Below, piece by piece: positions 1 to 11,034 of a DNA stretch of 64,000 bases. Below the pieces are notes generated by a model. The model was not told where the DNA came from, made no database searches, and saw nothing but the letters and a program-made list of their open reading frames with translations. Position numbers and translations under genes: made by a program. The stretch is from Epithemia pelagica (taxonomy: Eukaryota; Bacillariophyta; Bacillariophyceae; Surirellales; Surirellaceae). Each line of letters starts with the position of its first letter. Position 1 is the stretch's first letter. The stretch covers positions 496,001 through 560,000 of the forward strand of contig OX337229.1 in assembly GCA_946965045.2 (NCBI GenBank), in the 5' to 3' direction.

Positions 1-992
1 CTACCTAGTAGAGGTAGACAGACGATTCGCATTATCCGAAATCCGTCCGGGTCAATTGCAATAGTCGAAGCGTGTTGTCCGAAGTCCGACGTACTGCTCC
101 TAGGAGTAAATTCACTCCTTACGCTTGGAGTAGTACTCCTCTAGCTAGTAGTAGTGGTAGGGGCTAGCTACTCCTCTACTCCTAGTAGCTAGCTAGAGCT
201 ACTAGAGAGAGAGCTACCAAGTAGAGAGAAACAAACGACTTCTCTCATCTTCTCTCATCTTCTCTCATCTCTCAATCACCAATCACGTGTCTGGCTTTGG
301 GTAACTAGGAGTACGAGTGGAGAGGAGTGCGGCATCCTTTTTTAAGAGAGCACGTGCAGTTCTAAGAACATCAGGCAGCAAAACTGACCGCATTTAGCCG
401 GAGTTTCATTATGCATTCGTATTCGAATTATTGCCCTTATCAGAATTCTCATTTATGGAAGGCATCTGGCGATGTTTACAATTTGCAACACGCGTGTCTT
501 TACTAGCCGTGACTGCGATAGGGCACGTGTGACCTAAGAAAGGCGAATCTGTTGCACTTCAACTGTTCAAGTAGGCGAGTGCAACAATGTCCAGAAGGCG
601 TTCGGTCGTCGCGAGGCACATTATTGCGTTTTGAATGTGCGTTGTTACGCAGCGCAATATCAAAAATCCGATCTCAAGGCTTGGCCCTGGGCCTAGTACC
701 CCCAAGCAGGGGTGAGTGAGTCCCGCGTGATCGAATTCTCTGCGCTTGTATTCCCTTACAATACAAATCGTGTATTCTATAGCTAGTCCTCATTACTCAC
801 CCCCGCTGGGGGGTATGGGCCCAGGACCGACAAAAGCATACGACGACGCAGTCCACTGGAAATAACGAATAACAGGAAAGCGATATCACCAGTCGAGGAG
901 AATTGCCAGCGATCCGGTGTCCTACCTTAGTCCTGAAATGAACGATTGGCTGGATTAGTTGGCATAATTCCAAACAAGTGGTGGTTTGAATC
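1..992. other. Intergenic region, left edge
   Basis: No convincing coding sequence. The stretch is rich in CTAGCTAG- and GTAGTAG-like runs, as are several other intergenic regions here. It holds three tandem copies of the 10-mer tctctcatct at 241-270 and a long imperfect inverted repeat at 683-828 (listed separately). The small open frames on both strands near 800-1200 overlap the ankyrin gene start and show no family features. The promoter and 5' UTR of the ankyrin gene presumably lie in the right part. Confidence 0.6.
683..828. repeat. Imperfect inverted repeat, MITE-like or hairpin
   Basis: Bases 683-720 (ggccctgggcctagtaccc and onward) pair with 790-828 (onward to gggcccaggacc) as arms of about 38 bp with a few mismatches, around a spacer of about 70 bp. 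The spacer has its own small inverted repeat (aatacaaa / tgtatt near 761-776). No clear target-site duplication flanks it, so transposon origin is only a possibility. Confidence 0.5.
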
Positions 993-2910
993 ATGTCGGG
1001 TACAACGCCGCTGCTCCTCCTTCTCAATGAGTTGTTGTCGCATGATGACCATGATCGTGAGCAGCAAGAAGCAGGCATCAGATCGGCTTTGCAAGCTCTG
1101 GACGCCATGGTTAACGGGGAACTGCCTCCTTACTCGCTGCCAATGACGTCTCGTGAACTCGTGAGGATTTTGGCTAAAGTGCTGGAGGTGCACCCTCAAC
1201 TAGCTCGAAAAGCAAGCGCTCATGAGGGTTCTTTGCCCTTACATTTCGCGGCCTCTCTCGGCGACGTCAATGTTGCCTCATTGTTATTGGATTATGTAAG
1301 TTTCGCCTGCTATCGAACGGAATGCATGGTCTTTTGGCTCTAATCTGTTCCTTTGTTCGGTTCTTCAGTACCCTGAAGCTGCCGCTCGACCAAATGATAA
1401 AGGCAAAATCCCGTTGCATTACGCCGCAAGGGAAGGTCGGCTTCATATGGTTAGATTGTTCATGAAGGTTGCACCATACACTGCCGCAATCAAGTCAAAG
1501 AAAGACAAGCTGGCCTTGCACTTTGCAGCTGGAGAAGGGCATGTAGAAATTGTTCAGTCACTTTTGTCAGCCTATCCAAAAGGGGCATCCATACCTTCCG
1601 CAAAAGGAAAGGTACCTCTACATTTTGCCGCTCGATGGGGACACATGCACATTGCGCTCGATTTACTTCACTTTTATCCAAACGGAATCAAGACACTTGA
1701 TTGGGAAGGGTCTCTCCCTCTTCACGATGCAGCACGTGAGGGTCAATTTCCCATGTCTGAATTCTTGGTGCAGCGCTTCCCTGAAGCTCTTGCTGCAGCC
1801 AATCTGAGAGGCGATATCCCCCTCTTCCCAGCGGTTCGTTCGGAAAACATTGAGCTAGTGGCGTTCCTTGTACAAGTCTGGCCGGAAGGAGGTCGTCACG
1901 TTCTCCAGAGTATCCGCTCAGAGGATTGTGTTTCTGAATGGGATCAGGACGCTTTCACATTGGTTCTTCGAGGTGCAGTAGACAACTTTGATGGATGTGA
2001 GTTGCTTCAAGGGAGGAATGCACCAAATATCCGCCTGAAGAGTGAGTTGAATGCTGTGAATGTAATTCAACCTCCCGACGAGGACACGGAACACGACGAA
2101 ATGATGGTTACGGATGGAACTGGTGGTATGGATGTCAAAGAACAGACTATTTCAGTTGCTTGTAGTGAGATGAAAGGAACCCAACCGTTGCTGCAGGAAG
2201 ATCAGTCCGAAGCTGTTGCTGTTTGCTCAACAATATCCAGAAAAAGACAAGGAAAGGACAAATCTCGCTCTAAATCGCCTGTCCTCCAGACTGATGAACA
2301 GGAGAGCCATGAGGAGGACCAAAAACGTAAACGTAGATGCACTGTCAGACCTGGATCTACATGCAGTTCCCACAAACCTCGGACGTTCTTGCCTCTTCAT
2401 GCAGCACTTGAAAGCAATGCATCACAACCTGTGGTCGAGCACGTTCTCGAATACACACAGAGGACAGGGACGACATGCTCACTGGACGTGAAAGATCACG
2501 AGGGTCGATACGCTCTTCATTGTGCAATGAACTGGGCAAAGAATGACGTTGATCGCTGTGCCTTTGTCATTCAAAACATGGTTCAAACGCGTCCCCAAGT
2601 CGCCTCCTTTCGTGACGCATCGGGCATCTTTCCCTTATGGCAAGGCATTCGTGCCAATGTGCACGCGGATCTCATCTCAGCCTTGATTGCAGCTCATCCT
2701 CCAGCAGCCGTTTCCGACGTACGAAGAGAATTGAGGCCTGTGGAAATGGCATGTCACTGTTCCTGTGATTTGAGCACAGTCTATCAATTGCTTCGAGAGG
2801 ATCCTAGTCATGTGGAGACCATGGTTAACCGCAGAAACGACCAATGGACCCCCGCTTTCTTATTTCCCCCTGTGGAGTCGGCAAGATTCAGACCGACTGG
2901 CTATGAGTAG
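993..2910 (+). CDS. Ankyrin-repeat protein, 614 aa, 2 exons
   Basis: The start ATG is at 993. Exon 1 is 993-1295, the intron 1296-1368 (gtaag..cag, 73 bp), and exon 2 1369-2910; the junction falls between codons and rebuilds an ankyrin repeat (LLLDY|YPEAA). About six ankyrin-type repeats occupy roughly residues 75-310, shown by repeated 'PLHFAA', 'PLHYAA' and 'PLHDAA' cores each followed by an LL helix. A charged middle with nuclear-localisation-like basic clusters (RKRQGK, KRKRR) follows at about 370-420. Further, weaker ankyrin-like repeats run to about residue 590 ('FLPLHAA', 'YALHCAM'). There is no signal peptide, membrane segment or enzymatic domain. Proteins of this layout form large families in diatoms; the role is unknown, and ankyrin arrays generally bind proteins. 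The basic clusters suggest, but do not prove, nuclear location. Confidence 0.82.
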
Positions 2911-3330
2911 GAGGACAGCAATCTTTTTACGTGAACAAAAGCAAAACTAAAGAGTTGAGCCATACTGTTGAGGCATCCATATGTCTATTAAATTATATAG
3001 TGGAAAATTGCTATCAGTTTGTTTGTTGTCGTCTTTCCGGTATATCCATTACTCCTACGTCTTACTCTCTAGAGAGGGAGGGAGAGAGTTGGATAGACTA
3101 TGTACACCACGATGTCGTAGCTCCTCCTCTAGCTACCTATTGGAATACTCAGTTGAAGATTTTGGAGACCCACACTTTCGCCATCTTTCGTGTCAACCCA
3201 CACACAGACACAAAGAACGTGGGGGTAACAATGGCATCGTGAGCTGGTTTGTTTACAACAGCGTCAAGACTTTCGATACAGTGTGGTTTAAGGACGCTTG
3301 ATCAAACAAGGTGTACTGACGATTGAAATC
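2911..3330. other. Intergenic spacer between ankyrin gene and plastid-type gene
   Basis: Contains the 3' flank of the ankyrin gene and the upstream region of the next gene, with purine-rich ctctagagagggaggg-like runs. I see no gene in it. Confidence 0.6.
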
Positions 3331-4175
3331 ATGGCAGCTCTTCTTGTACTAGTGTTGGTCATGTTGCCAATCACCACAACCACAGCCTGGATCCCATCCG
3401 TGGCCCATCCGCCGATGACAACGCCTGTACGGAGGTCTATCCTCACCCCACCGCCGTTATTACGAGAGCCCAACAGACACCACGCACTGTATGCATTTGG
3501 AGGATTTGGTGGGGATGATAAGAACAAGAAAAAGAAGGAAGTGAAACTGAAACCCAAACAACAATGGGATCGCTTTTTGGATATGAAAAAGGAGAAAAAG
3601 ATTCGTGTGGCGGTTCAAGTATCGGAAGCAGATGACGAATGGCTGGAAATTGGAAATGTTCGAAGCAAGGAAGATAAACATACGGAATACGCTGTAGCAC
3701 GACAACGCGCATTGATTGCCGAAGTACGTTGATTGGATGAGCACAAAAGATACACAGCAGTATATGATATCATACAAATGGACACAAGACACATGCCTGA
3801 CTTGAATATTTTCTTCTTTTCTTTCTGTTCTCGCCTGGCAGCATGCACGGAGACTATTTCCACTCCAGATTTCTGCTCGCGATACGGTGAATTGGGCCTA
3901 TTGGGAGGAAGAATCGGAACAGTGGGTTGTTCTTGACAAAGAGGCCTTGGACAATGCCAAGACGGTTAGTTTGGAAAAGGTGATTGGATTTGAAGGTCGA
4001 CCGGATCCCAGTTCTGGTACGTTGGCTGGGAACTACAGTTCATGTGTCTTCTCTACATACGTCTAACACGTGGCGTGTTCTCTTGGACCAAACAGGCTTT
4101 TACTGTGTGTACAACGAGGGGCGTCTTGTCAACGATGGTGATGACGCTAGACCCTCGTCGAAGCGGCTCAAATGA
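3331..4175 (+). CDS. Hypothetical, probably plastid-targeted protein, 215 aa, 3 exons
   Basis: The first ATG in frame is at 3331; the open frame upstream begins only at a TTG. Exons are 3331-3723, 3842-4016 and 4096-4175, with introns 3724-3841 (gtacgt..cag) and 4017-4095 (gtacgt..cag). Both junctions preserve frame, and the last exon ends in a basic tail (SSKRLK). The first 20 or so residues form a hydrophobic signal peptide (MAALLVLVLVMLP). A Ser/Thr/Pro- and Arg-rich stretch and 'LYAFGGFGG' follow, resembling a bipartite diatom plastid presequence. The mature part is charged (KNKKKKEVKLKPKQQWDRF) and contains a compact 'AYWEEESEQWVVLDKE' segment. I do not recognise the family. Splicing is inferred from sequence only. 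Confidence 0.65.
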
Positions 4176-4611
4176 GGCGTTGGTGGTTGACTTGAAACCC
4201 AAATGTCTCGCTCCCACCACAGTGTGTAGAGTATTCTGGCTCAGTGACGATTGGATCTTTGTTTTGTTTAGCTGGTGATGATGATAATTAGGAGAGACGA
4301 GATGGAAAATGGCAACCCAGGAACCAATAAATACCCCCTAATGTAAAGGCCCCTGCTATGTTTTTGTTATATCCGTGTCAAACTCGTCTGCGGAAGGAAA
4401 GAGATGATGCCAAAGGGTCTTGGGCACGCTAAGCTAGAGTCCGCATCGACTGCACCGGTATAAGATTGGGGTAGCTTTCGGCCCCAGGTAGCAGCTCCGA
4501 AGCTTCCGGGTTCTGTTTGATGGACTCATCACTGACACTTTTTTCTCCCTCCACAAAATTCTGTTCGGGTATCTTTCGTCGACCCATCATCATCATCATC
4601 AGATCATTACC
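4176..4611. other. Intergenic spacer
   Basis: Contains an AATAAA at 4326-4331 that could serve the upstream gene, and a CAT/ATC-rich run just before the ETFDH start. No coding sequence seen. Confidence 0.55.
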
Positions 4612-6806
4612 ATGTGGACCGTTGCAAGATCTCTCTTGTCCCAACGACAAGCAAGGCTTGCATGCCAACAGCATCCGTATGCTTCCTTTTCGTTTGCTCG
4701 AACATTGTTGAGACCAGCGGCTGCTGTGCGAGGTGGAGGTCAAGCAGTTGCATCCTGGTCCACGACCACTACAACGACGACCGATGGTCCAACAAGACGA
4801 GTTTGTCCACCAGACTACTCGACATGTCATCGCTTTCAAAGCACGACTACTACTGCGGCTGATTCGGATAGTGCGAACGAACAAGAACCACGAGAAGCCA
4901 TGCCCTTTGATGTTCTCATTGTGGGTGGAGGACCAGCGGGTTTGGCGGCTGCCATTCGAATCAAACAATTGTGTCAAGAAACCGGCAAGGACTTGTCTGT
5001 CTGTCTCATTGACAAGGGAAGGTACGCTTCATGGAATGCCAGAAGGATGGAGGAAACCTTGTTTGTATATCTGACTCTCCATGGTTTTGGTTTGTTTGTT
5101 CTTTTATGTGTTTGCCTTTTGCGCTTGTGTCGTTCGGTTGGTTGGATGAATCTCCAATCATCCATCGTCGTCGCAGTGAGATTGGCTCTCACATTTTATC
5201 CGGCAATGTATTTGATCCCAAAGCCTTGGAGGAACTCTTTTCCTCCGATTCTACCATGAATTGGACCAAGGACATGTTGGAGACGGTAGGATCGCACGCC
5301 ACACCGGTATCCAAGGACCAATTTCAAATCTTGACCGAATCGGGAGGGAGTTATACGATTCCCAATCTACTACTGCCACCTCAACTCAACAATCATGGAA
5401 ATTATGTCATTAGTTTGTCCCAATTGTGTCGATGGTTGGCGACCAAGGCGGAAGAATTGGGGGTCGAAATTTATCCTGGCTTTGCCGCCAGCGAGGTCTT
5501 GATTGACCCCGAAACGGGCTCGTGTTATGGCATTGCCACTCGAGATGTGGGCGTTGGCAAGGATGGACAACCCAAATCCACCTTTGAACGAGGCGTCGAA
5601 TTGCAAGCACGGCAAACCTTGTTTGCCGAAGGAGCACGAGGATCCTGCAGTGAATTTCTCATGCAACACTACCAGTTGCGACAAAATGCCGCTCCTCAAA
5701 CCTATGGCCTGGGACTCAAGGAAGTGTGGCAAATTCCACCCGAAAAGTTACAACCCGGTCTCGTTCAACATACCTTGGGCTTTCCCTTGCAACAAGGTCC
5801 TTTCGACAAGGTATTTGGAGGATCCTTTCTCTATCATCAGGAACCCGATCTGGTCTTGGTCGGTCTCGTGATTGGCTTGGACTATGCCAATCCCCACATT
5901 AATCCGTACCAAGAATTTCAACGCTTCAAAACCCATGCGGCCATTCGTCCACATTTGGAGGGGGGTACCTGTCTCTCGTATGGTGCGCGGGTTTTGAACG
6001 AGGGCGGATATCACAGTCTTCCCAAACTGGTGTTCCCCGGTGGAGCCTTGATTGGATGCAGTGCCGGCTTTTTGAATGCCGTCAAAATCAAGGGCTCGCA
6101 TACCGCCATGAAATCCGGCATGTTGGCCGCTCAAGCCGTCCATGACGCCTTGACGACAACTTCAACGTCGTCGGTAGCGGAAACGGGAGAACTGCCGCCC
6201 CTCGCGACTCTGACCGAACTCTCTGCGTATCCCGAAGCGATTCGCAATTCCTGGATTCATGAAGAATTGTATCAAGTCCGGAATTGTCATCAAGCCTTTA
6301 GTCGATGGGGTGTCGGAGGCGGATTGCTGTACAGTGGCATAGCAAGCTTTGTCACCAAGGGTCGAGAACCGTGGACGCTGTCGTCCCATGCTCCATCCGA
6401 TGCCGCCACGACCGAACCCACCTCGTCGCATGCCATTCCCACCTATCCTCCAGCCGACAATGTGGTGACGTTTGATCTCTTGACCAATTTGCAACGCAGT
6501 GGAACCTACCATACCGAAGATCAACCCAGCCATTTGCGCATCAAGGAAGTGGCGCAAAATATGGTGACCCAATCCATTTCCTTGGAGACCTTTGGCGGTC
6601 CCGAACAACGGTTTTGTCCCGCTGCCGTCTACGAATACGTCGACGATCCGTCCACCTCAAAAGAGGGTCAACCACCTCAAAAGAGTTTGGTGATTAATGC
6701 GCAAAATTGTCTGCATTGCAAATGTTGTTCCATTAAAATGCCGGGTGAGTACATTGATTGGACCGTACCCGAAGGAGGAGGAGGACCACAATATCAAGTC
6801 ATGTAG
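4612..6806 (+). CDS. ETFDH: Electron transfer flavoprotein-ubiquinone oxidoreductase, mitochondrial, 679 aa, 2 exons
   Basis: Passes electrons from reduced ETF (fatty-acid and amino-acid oxidation) to ubiquinone at the inner mitochondrial membrane. Exon 1 is 4612-5021, the intron 5022-5176 (gtacgc..gcag), and exon 2 5177-6806; the joint reads DKG|SEIGSHILSGN, as in the family. The N-terminus is Arg/Ser/Thr-rich and acid-poor, like a mitochondrial presequence. An FAD-binding GGGPAGLAAAI motif follows at about residue 105. Conserved family blocks include 'PQTYGLGLKEVW', 'GLDYANPHINPYQEFQ', 'PGGALIGCSAGFLN' and 'IKGSHTAMKSGMLAA'. The C-terminal 4Fe-4S cluster site has 'CPAAVYEY' and C-LH-C-KC-C, followed by 'DWTVPEGGGGPQYQVM'. 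The third cluster cysteine is preceded by an extra Cys (KCC). Length and ending match complete family members. Confidence 0.96.
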
Positions 6807-7451
6807 AGATGAAAAGATGGATATGGATTCGAAACAAAATGCTTTCCTGGGTGGGAATAGGAACTACTAGCTAGAGAGATGGATATCGTTCGTCTCTCAC
6901 GACCTACTCTAGCTAGAGCTAGCTACCCACCAAATCGTAGATGAGGTAGGGGCCACGAAGAAACTGGGGGTGCGACCAAACTCAGAGAACCCGACTTCCA
7001 CGTGTCGTGTGTTCAACCGCGTACTGTTTTGTTCCCAGTCCCTGAATGGAGCGAACGATGACGCAGTTCCTGTCATCGAGGGAGTGGGATTGAAAACAAG
7101 CGAAGAAAGCGAGACCCACCCAGACGCAAGCTGAAATTCTGCGCAGATCACTGATGATGCGGTCCCTTCATTTTCTGCATGTGCAACTCTGCGTACCTAT
7201 CATAGATGGCGAGAATTTCTCTCTCCCTCGCACAGATTGTGATTGTGCCCCCCTCCTTCGTTCCATCTGTTGTGTGTTGAGAGAAGAAGAAAAAGCATCT
7301 TGACCCAACAGAACAACAAACTGAACGAGAGCTTGTATCATTCTGTGGACCGCACTGACATAACAACAAGAAGAAAAAGTTAAAAGGTTGAGTTCGATCC
7401 GTCTCTGGACTATCCACATTATTTTCTTTCATCGACTGACGCAATCTCGAA
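6807..7451. other. Intergenic region between ETFDH and HAT/TPR gene
   Basis: Has CTAGCTAGAGCTAGCTA runs at about 6868-6927 and a region rich in GAGAAG/AAGAAG further on. Small antisense open frames here show no family features. It presumably carries the ETFDH 3' UTR and the promoter of the next gene. Confidence 0.55.
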
Positions 7452-10400
7452 ATGCGAACGCAACATTCGTCTCGGGAAATCATGTTTCATAAACGCCCCC
7501 GAACAGACTTGCCCTCCTCCTCCTCTTTGGGTAGCACCACAACACACGAAATGGCAACGCCATGTGTCAACAAGCAACATCAAGAATGGGGAAAGTCATG
7601 GCGAAGATTACCACCAATCCGTTGGACCCTGCTTTCTGTCACTTGTTCCCTGTGGACCGTTCTACTTCCACTGCTGCTGTTGCAGGACAGAGGCACGGAT
7701 GCTTTGGTGTTGCAAACTTCATTTCACTCCCAACGCAACGCAAGATTTACTGGGAGTACGACAAGACATGCCGAACCACTGGCGTCTGTAGGTTTGAGAC
7801 AAAGCAATCCTGCTCTTGGTGGCAGCAGTAACCGTCCATGCTCCAGATCCAGTAGTAGTACCACAACTGTCATGACGCTTGTCGATACGTGCATGTTCGT
7901 GCCACATGCTTCCGCCCCTACGATTTCCCTGTCTTCTTCAAGTCCAACAACCTCTACAATCACAACCACCCGTTCTCAACCCTCGGTTCGTGTGAGCGAT
8001 GCGGCTGCTGCTTCGATTCGAATCCCCACCCGTCGAGGCAGTCTGGGATTTCGTGTCGAGGATGATACCGACTCGACCAGCCAAAAGGGCAATCTTCGTT
8101 CTGCGTCTTCGTCGGCTGCTTCTCGTTTCTCTGGTCCCCGATTTCGTACCGAACGACCGGCTCGCCTCTCGTGGAGGTCCCAACCATCCTCTTCGTCCTT
8201 CTCCAGTGGCAACCGCCCCCGAAACAATCGAGTCTTGTTGGAATCCCTCGTCTCGTCGCCTTCTTCTTCTGTGTCCACAGACTCGAATCGCCCATCGGTT
8301 CGATCTCATCGCAGCAGCCATACGCCTCCTCCAACGTCCCCCAATCACCCTTCCTTGTGGATCCCCGATTCTAGTACCATTGGACAATGGTCCATGGTGC
8401 AATTGCGCATGGCCCTGGCGGATCGAGGTTTGGCAACCTGGGGAAACAAGGCGTGTTTGCAACAACGACTCTTGGATTGGACGGCCGAACAAAAACGACT
8501 CGATCGAAAACAACAACACCAACCACCATCGGCGGCGGACCATTGGTCCCTAAATAGTGGTGCGGGTCTTTATCAAACCTATGGCGTACGACCATCGCCT
8601 CCATCTACCAATCGTCGTCGCAGTCGTCATGGTCGTCCGGACCGAGAGGAATGGGCCACGGAAACCAACCAACAAACGAATGGGGTTCCCAGCGCCAATT
8701 CCTTGGCCGAATGGACTCGAACCGTAGATTTGAAACCCTTATTGCAACGTCGCGAAGCGATTTACAAGGAACGAGAACGGGGCAAAGGTGCCACGAGCAA
8801 TCCGAAATACAACAACAAGAACAACCACCAAATGGGAAATGGCGACGAAGAGGAATCCTCGCTCATGAGCAAGGACGAATACATTTCCGTCTTGAAAAAA
8901 GTCTTTGATCAATCCTCACCCAGTCGCTATTCCAATTACGAAGTCCAACAAATGTATGCCGCCTCCAAGGAAGCCGATCAATTGGGCGATCGGGCCTTGT
9001 CCAAACGCATTCTCAATGAACTCAAAGAAGTCACGCCGCACGATGCCCGGGTGGTTCGACGCTTGTCGCGCATGGAAAAAGAAGAGGGCAATCTCATGGG
9101 AGCCCGCGCCCTCTTGTGGGAAGGATTGGAAACCAATCCCCATAATGCCTATCTATGGCAAGGATTGGCCCAAGTCGCATCGACCGATGCGCAAGCCGTG
9201 GAATTTTACGAAAAGGCCATTCGCTGCGATCCCACCTTGCCCATGTCCTATCATGCCCTCGGAACCCTACAACACACCAAGGGGCGGATTGCCAGTGCCA
9301 TGAAGACACTCAAGGAAGGACTGGAGTATTGTCCTTCCAATCATCGATTGCATCATGCCTTGGGAGACATTTACCGCGATGCCAAACTCTTGAGCATGGC
9401 AGAAAAGTGCTATCGCAAAGCCCTCAAGCATGGACCGGAGGTGAGTCATGGATTCGCCTACACAGCCTTGGCCTACACAGCCTACGAAGATGACAAGGTG
9501 GACCAGTGTCGCATGTGGCTGGAAATGTCGGTCGCACTCAATGATGGACGAAATGCCAATGGGTGGGTCTCCTGGGCCCAAATGGAAGAGGCCGAGGGGA
9601 ATATTGAAGCGGCGCGCAATATTTGCATTCGCGGAATTGCCCAATACGAACAAACCTTGTTGAAACAAGCGTCGTCGCGATTCCGCAAAGCGAGTTCGTC
9701 CTCCTCCTCGTCCTGGAAGGCGCGTCGACGAGAATTTAGTGGCACATCCAACGCGAATGCCAGCGCGATTCGCAATCGTCTCATGGCCCGTGTTCCCGTC
9801 TATCGTTCGGGCGATCGCTTTTTCAATTTGTATCGCAATTGGGCCCGTCTCGAAGAACGGTACGGGACCCCGGATTCCGTCGCCGAAGTCTATCGTCGTG
9901 CTGTCGTGGCCTTTCCGCACGAATGGAAATTGGCCTTGGATTGGGCGCAGTATCATGCGCGTCTCAACTTGTCGGAACGGGCCCGGGAATTGTTTGCCAT
10001 GGCCTGTACGCAAAGTGCCGGTCAACACGGCGATGCCTACCGATGCTGGGCCGAATACGAAATGGCCCATGGCCACTACGACAAGGCGCAAGAAATTTTG
10101 TTGCAAGGCGCCGTGGCCTTTTCGCAACGGACCGCCAGTGATGAGACGAACCGGCATGGTATGATTGAACTCTACTATGTGTGGGCCATTTGCGAATGGC
10201 AGTTGGGTCATTTCGCCCGCGCCGAAACCTTGTTGGACCATGCCTTACGGTCGCTCGGTCCCGATCCGGTCCCACTCAAGTGTCGGATGTTGTTTGCCAA
10301 GGCGCAACTCCATTACGATCGAGGAGAACCACTGTTGGCCCAACATTGCATTGGCTTGTGTTTCCAAGAAAATGTCTGGTCGTCACCCGACCTGAAACGA

Positions 10401-10751
10401 CAGGTGTGGACCTTGTGGTCCCATGTGGCCACCGACGTGGGCAATGGCCGATTGAGTGCACAGTGTCGTGCCTTGGCCCAAGCGACTGCCACCACCTCGG
10501 AAGCACCACTGACAGTGCCAGAATCCGATTCGTCCCCCAAAAGCACCACTACTAGCAGCACCAGCAGCAGTCGTTTGGAAGGTCGACCCCATGTCCAACA
10601 GTTGATGCGACGCGATCCGTGGCACATGACCCTGTTTGGAAGTTCCACCCGACAACGAGGCAATTCGTACGAATCGGTCGTCTTGCCCACCGTTTTGGAG
10701 GAAGAAGAACCAGACGCAGCCACGGCCGCTGAAACGGAGGTGCAATGCTAA
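7452..10751 (+). CDS. SAP-domain plus HAT/TPR-repeat protein, probable plastid RNA-maturation factor, 1099 aa
   Basis: An intronless frame with ATG at 7452; alternative in-frame ATGs lie at residues 11 and 34. A hydrophobic segment (WTLLSVTCSLWTVLLPLLLL, about residues 57-78) follows a basic N-terminus, then a long Ser/Arg-rich low-acid stretch to about residue 290, suggesting ER-routed organelle import. A SAP-like helix-turn-helix lies at about 308-345 ('MVQLRMALADRGLATWGNK', then 'LQQRLLDW'). About a dozen HAT/TPR helical repeats run from about 490 to 1010, with HAT-type 'ARVVRRLSRMEKEEGNL', 'FNLYRNWARLEERYG' and 'EWKLALDWAQYH'. HAT-repeat proteins of this kind (green-algal Mbb1, plant HCF107) bind and stabilise plastid mRNAs; orthology is inferred from repeat style, not shown. 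The Ser-rich C-terminus is probably disordered. Confidence 0.85.
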   Translation: MRTQHSSREIMFHKRPRTDLPSSSSLGSTTTHEMATPCVNKQHQEWGKSWRRLPPIRWTLLSVTCSLWTVLLPLLLLQDRGTDALVLQTSFHSQRNARFTGSTTRHAEPLASVGLRQSNPALGGSSNRPCSRSSSSTTTVMTLVDTCMFVPHASAPTISLSSSSPTTSTITTTRSQPSVRVSDAAAASIRIPTRRGSLGFRVEDDTDSTSQKGNLRSASSSAASRFSGPRFRTERPARLSWRSQPSSSSFSSGNRPRNNRVLLESLVSSPSSSVSTDSNRPSVRSHRSSHTPPPTSPNHPSLWIPDSSTIGQWSMVQLRMALADRGLATWGNKACLQQRLLDWTAEQKRLDRKQQHQPPSAADHWSLNSGAGLYQTYGVRPSPPSTNRRRSRHGRPDREEWATETNQQTNGVPSANSLAEWTRTVDLKPLLQRREAIYKERERGKGATSNPKYNNKNNHQMGNGDEEESSLMSKDEYISVLKKVFDQSSPSRYSNYEVQQMYAASKEADQLGDRALSKRILNELKEVTPHDARVVRRLSRMEKEEGNLMGARALLWEGLETNPHNAYLWQGLAQVASTDAQAVEFYEKAIRCDPTLPMSYHALGTLQHTKGRIASAMKTLKEGLEYCPSNHRLHHALGDIYRDAKLLSMAEKCYRKALKHGPEVSHGFAYTALAYTAYEDDKVDQCRMWLEMSVALNDGRNANGWVSWAQMEEAEGNIEAARNICIRGIAQYEQTLLKQASSRFRKASSSSSSSWKARRREFSGTSNANASAIRNRLMARVPVYRSGDRFFNLYRNWARLEERYGTPDSVAEVYRRAVVAFPHEWKLALDWAQYHARLNLSERARELFAMACTQSAGQHGDAYRCWAEYEMAHGHYDKAQEILLQGAVAFSQRTASDETNRHGMIELYYVWAICEWQLGHFARAETLLDHALRSLGPDPVPLKCRMLFAKAQLHYDRGEPLLAQHCIGLCFQENVWSSPDLKRQVWTLWSHVATDVGNGRLSAQCRALAQATATTSEAPLTVPESDSSPKSTTTSSTSSSRLEGRPHVQQLMRRDPWHMTLFGSSTRQRGNSYESVVLPTVLEEEEPDAATAAETEVQC

Positions 10752-11034
10752 CCAGAACCCATCCCACACTTTCGCACACACTTTTTCGCTATAGTAGTAT
10801 CCCATGAACATACACACACACTACAAGAGAATCCGCACTAGTAGAATGAAAATTTTAGACTTGCCATGGGTGAATGTTATATATCTACGTGAACTGTTCA
10901 CTATCCTGTGTGATAGTAAAACGAAAAGATGTGGTAGCTAGCTAGGTAGCAGGCGCCGAGAATGTTAATCACAAGACAAGGAAAGTGACTGGGTGTATCA
11001 CAGGCAGACAGAAATAGACACACACAAGAGTCCA

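Noticed and set aside
120-200. CTAGCTAG-rich runs as a regulatory motif
   Set aside because: They recur in several intergenic regions (for example 6868-6927 and 10932-10950) without fixed distance to starts; they look like simple-sequence background.
9267-10241. 324-codon antisense open frame inside the SAP-HAT gene
   Set aside because: It lies opposite a gene with clear HAT repeats; the composition is a shadow of the coding strand and no domain is visible.
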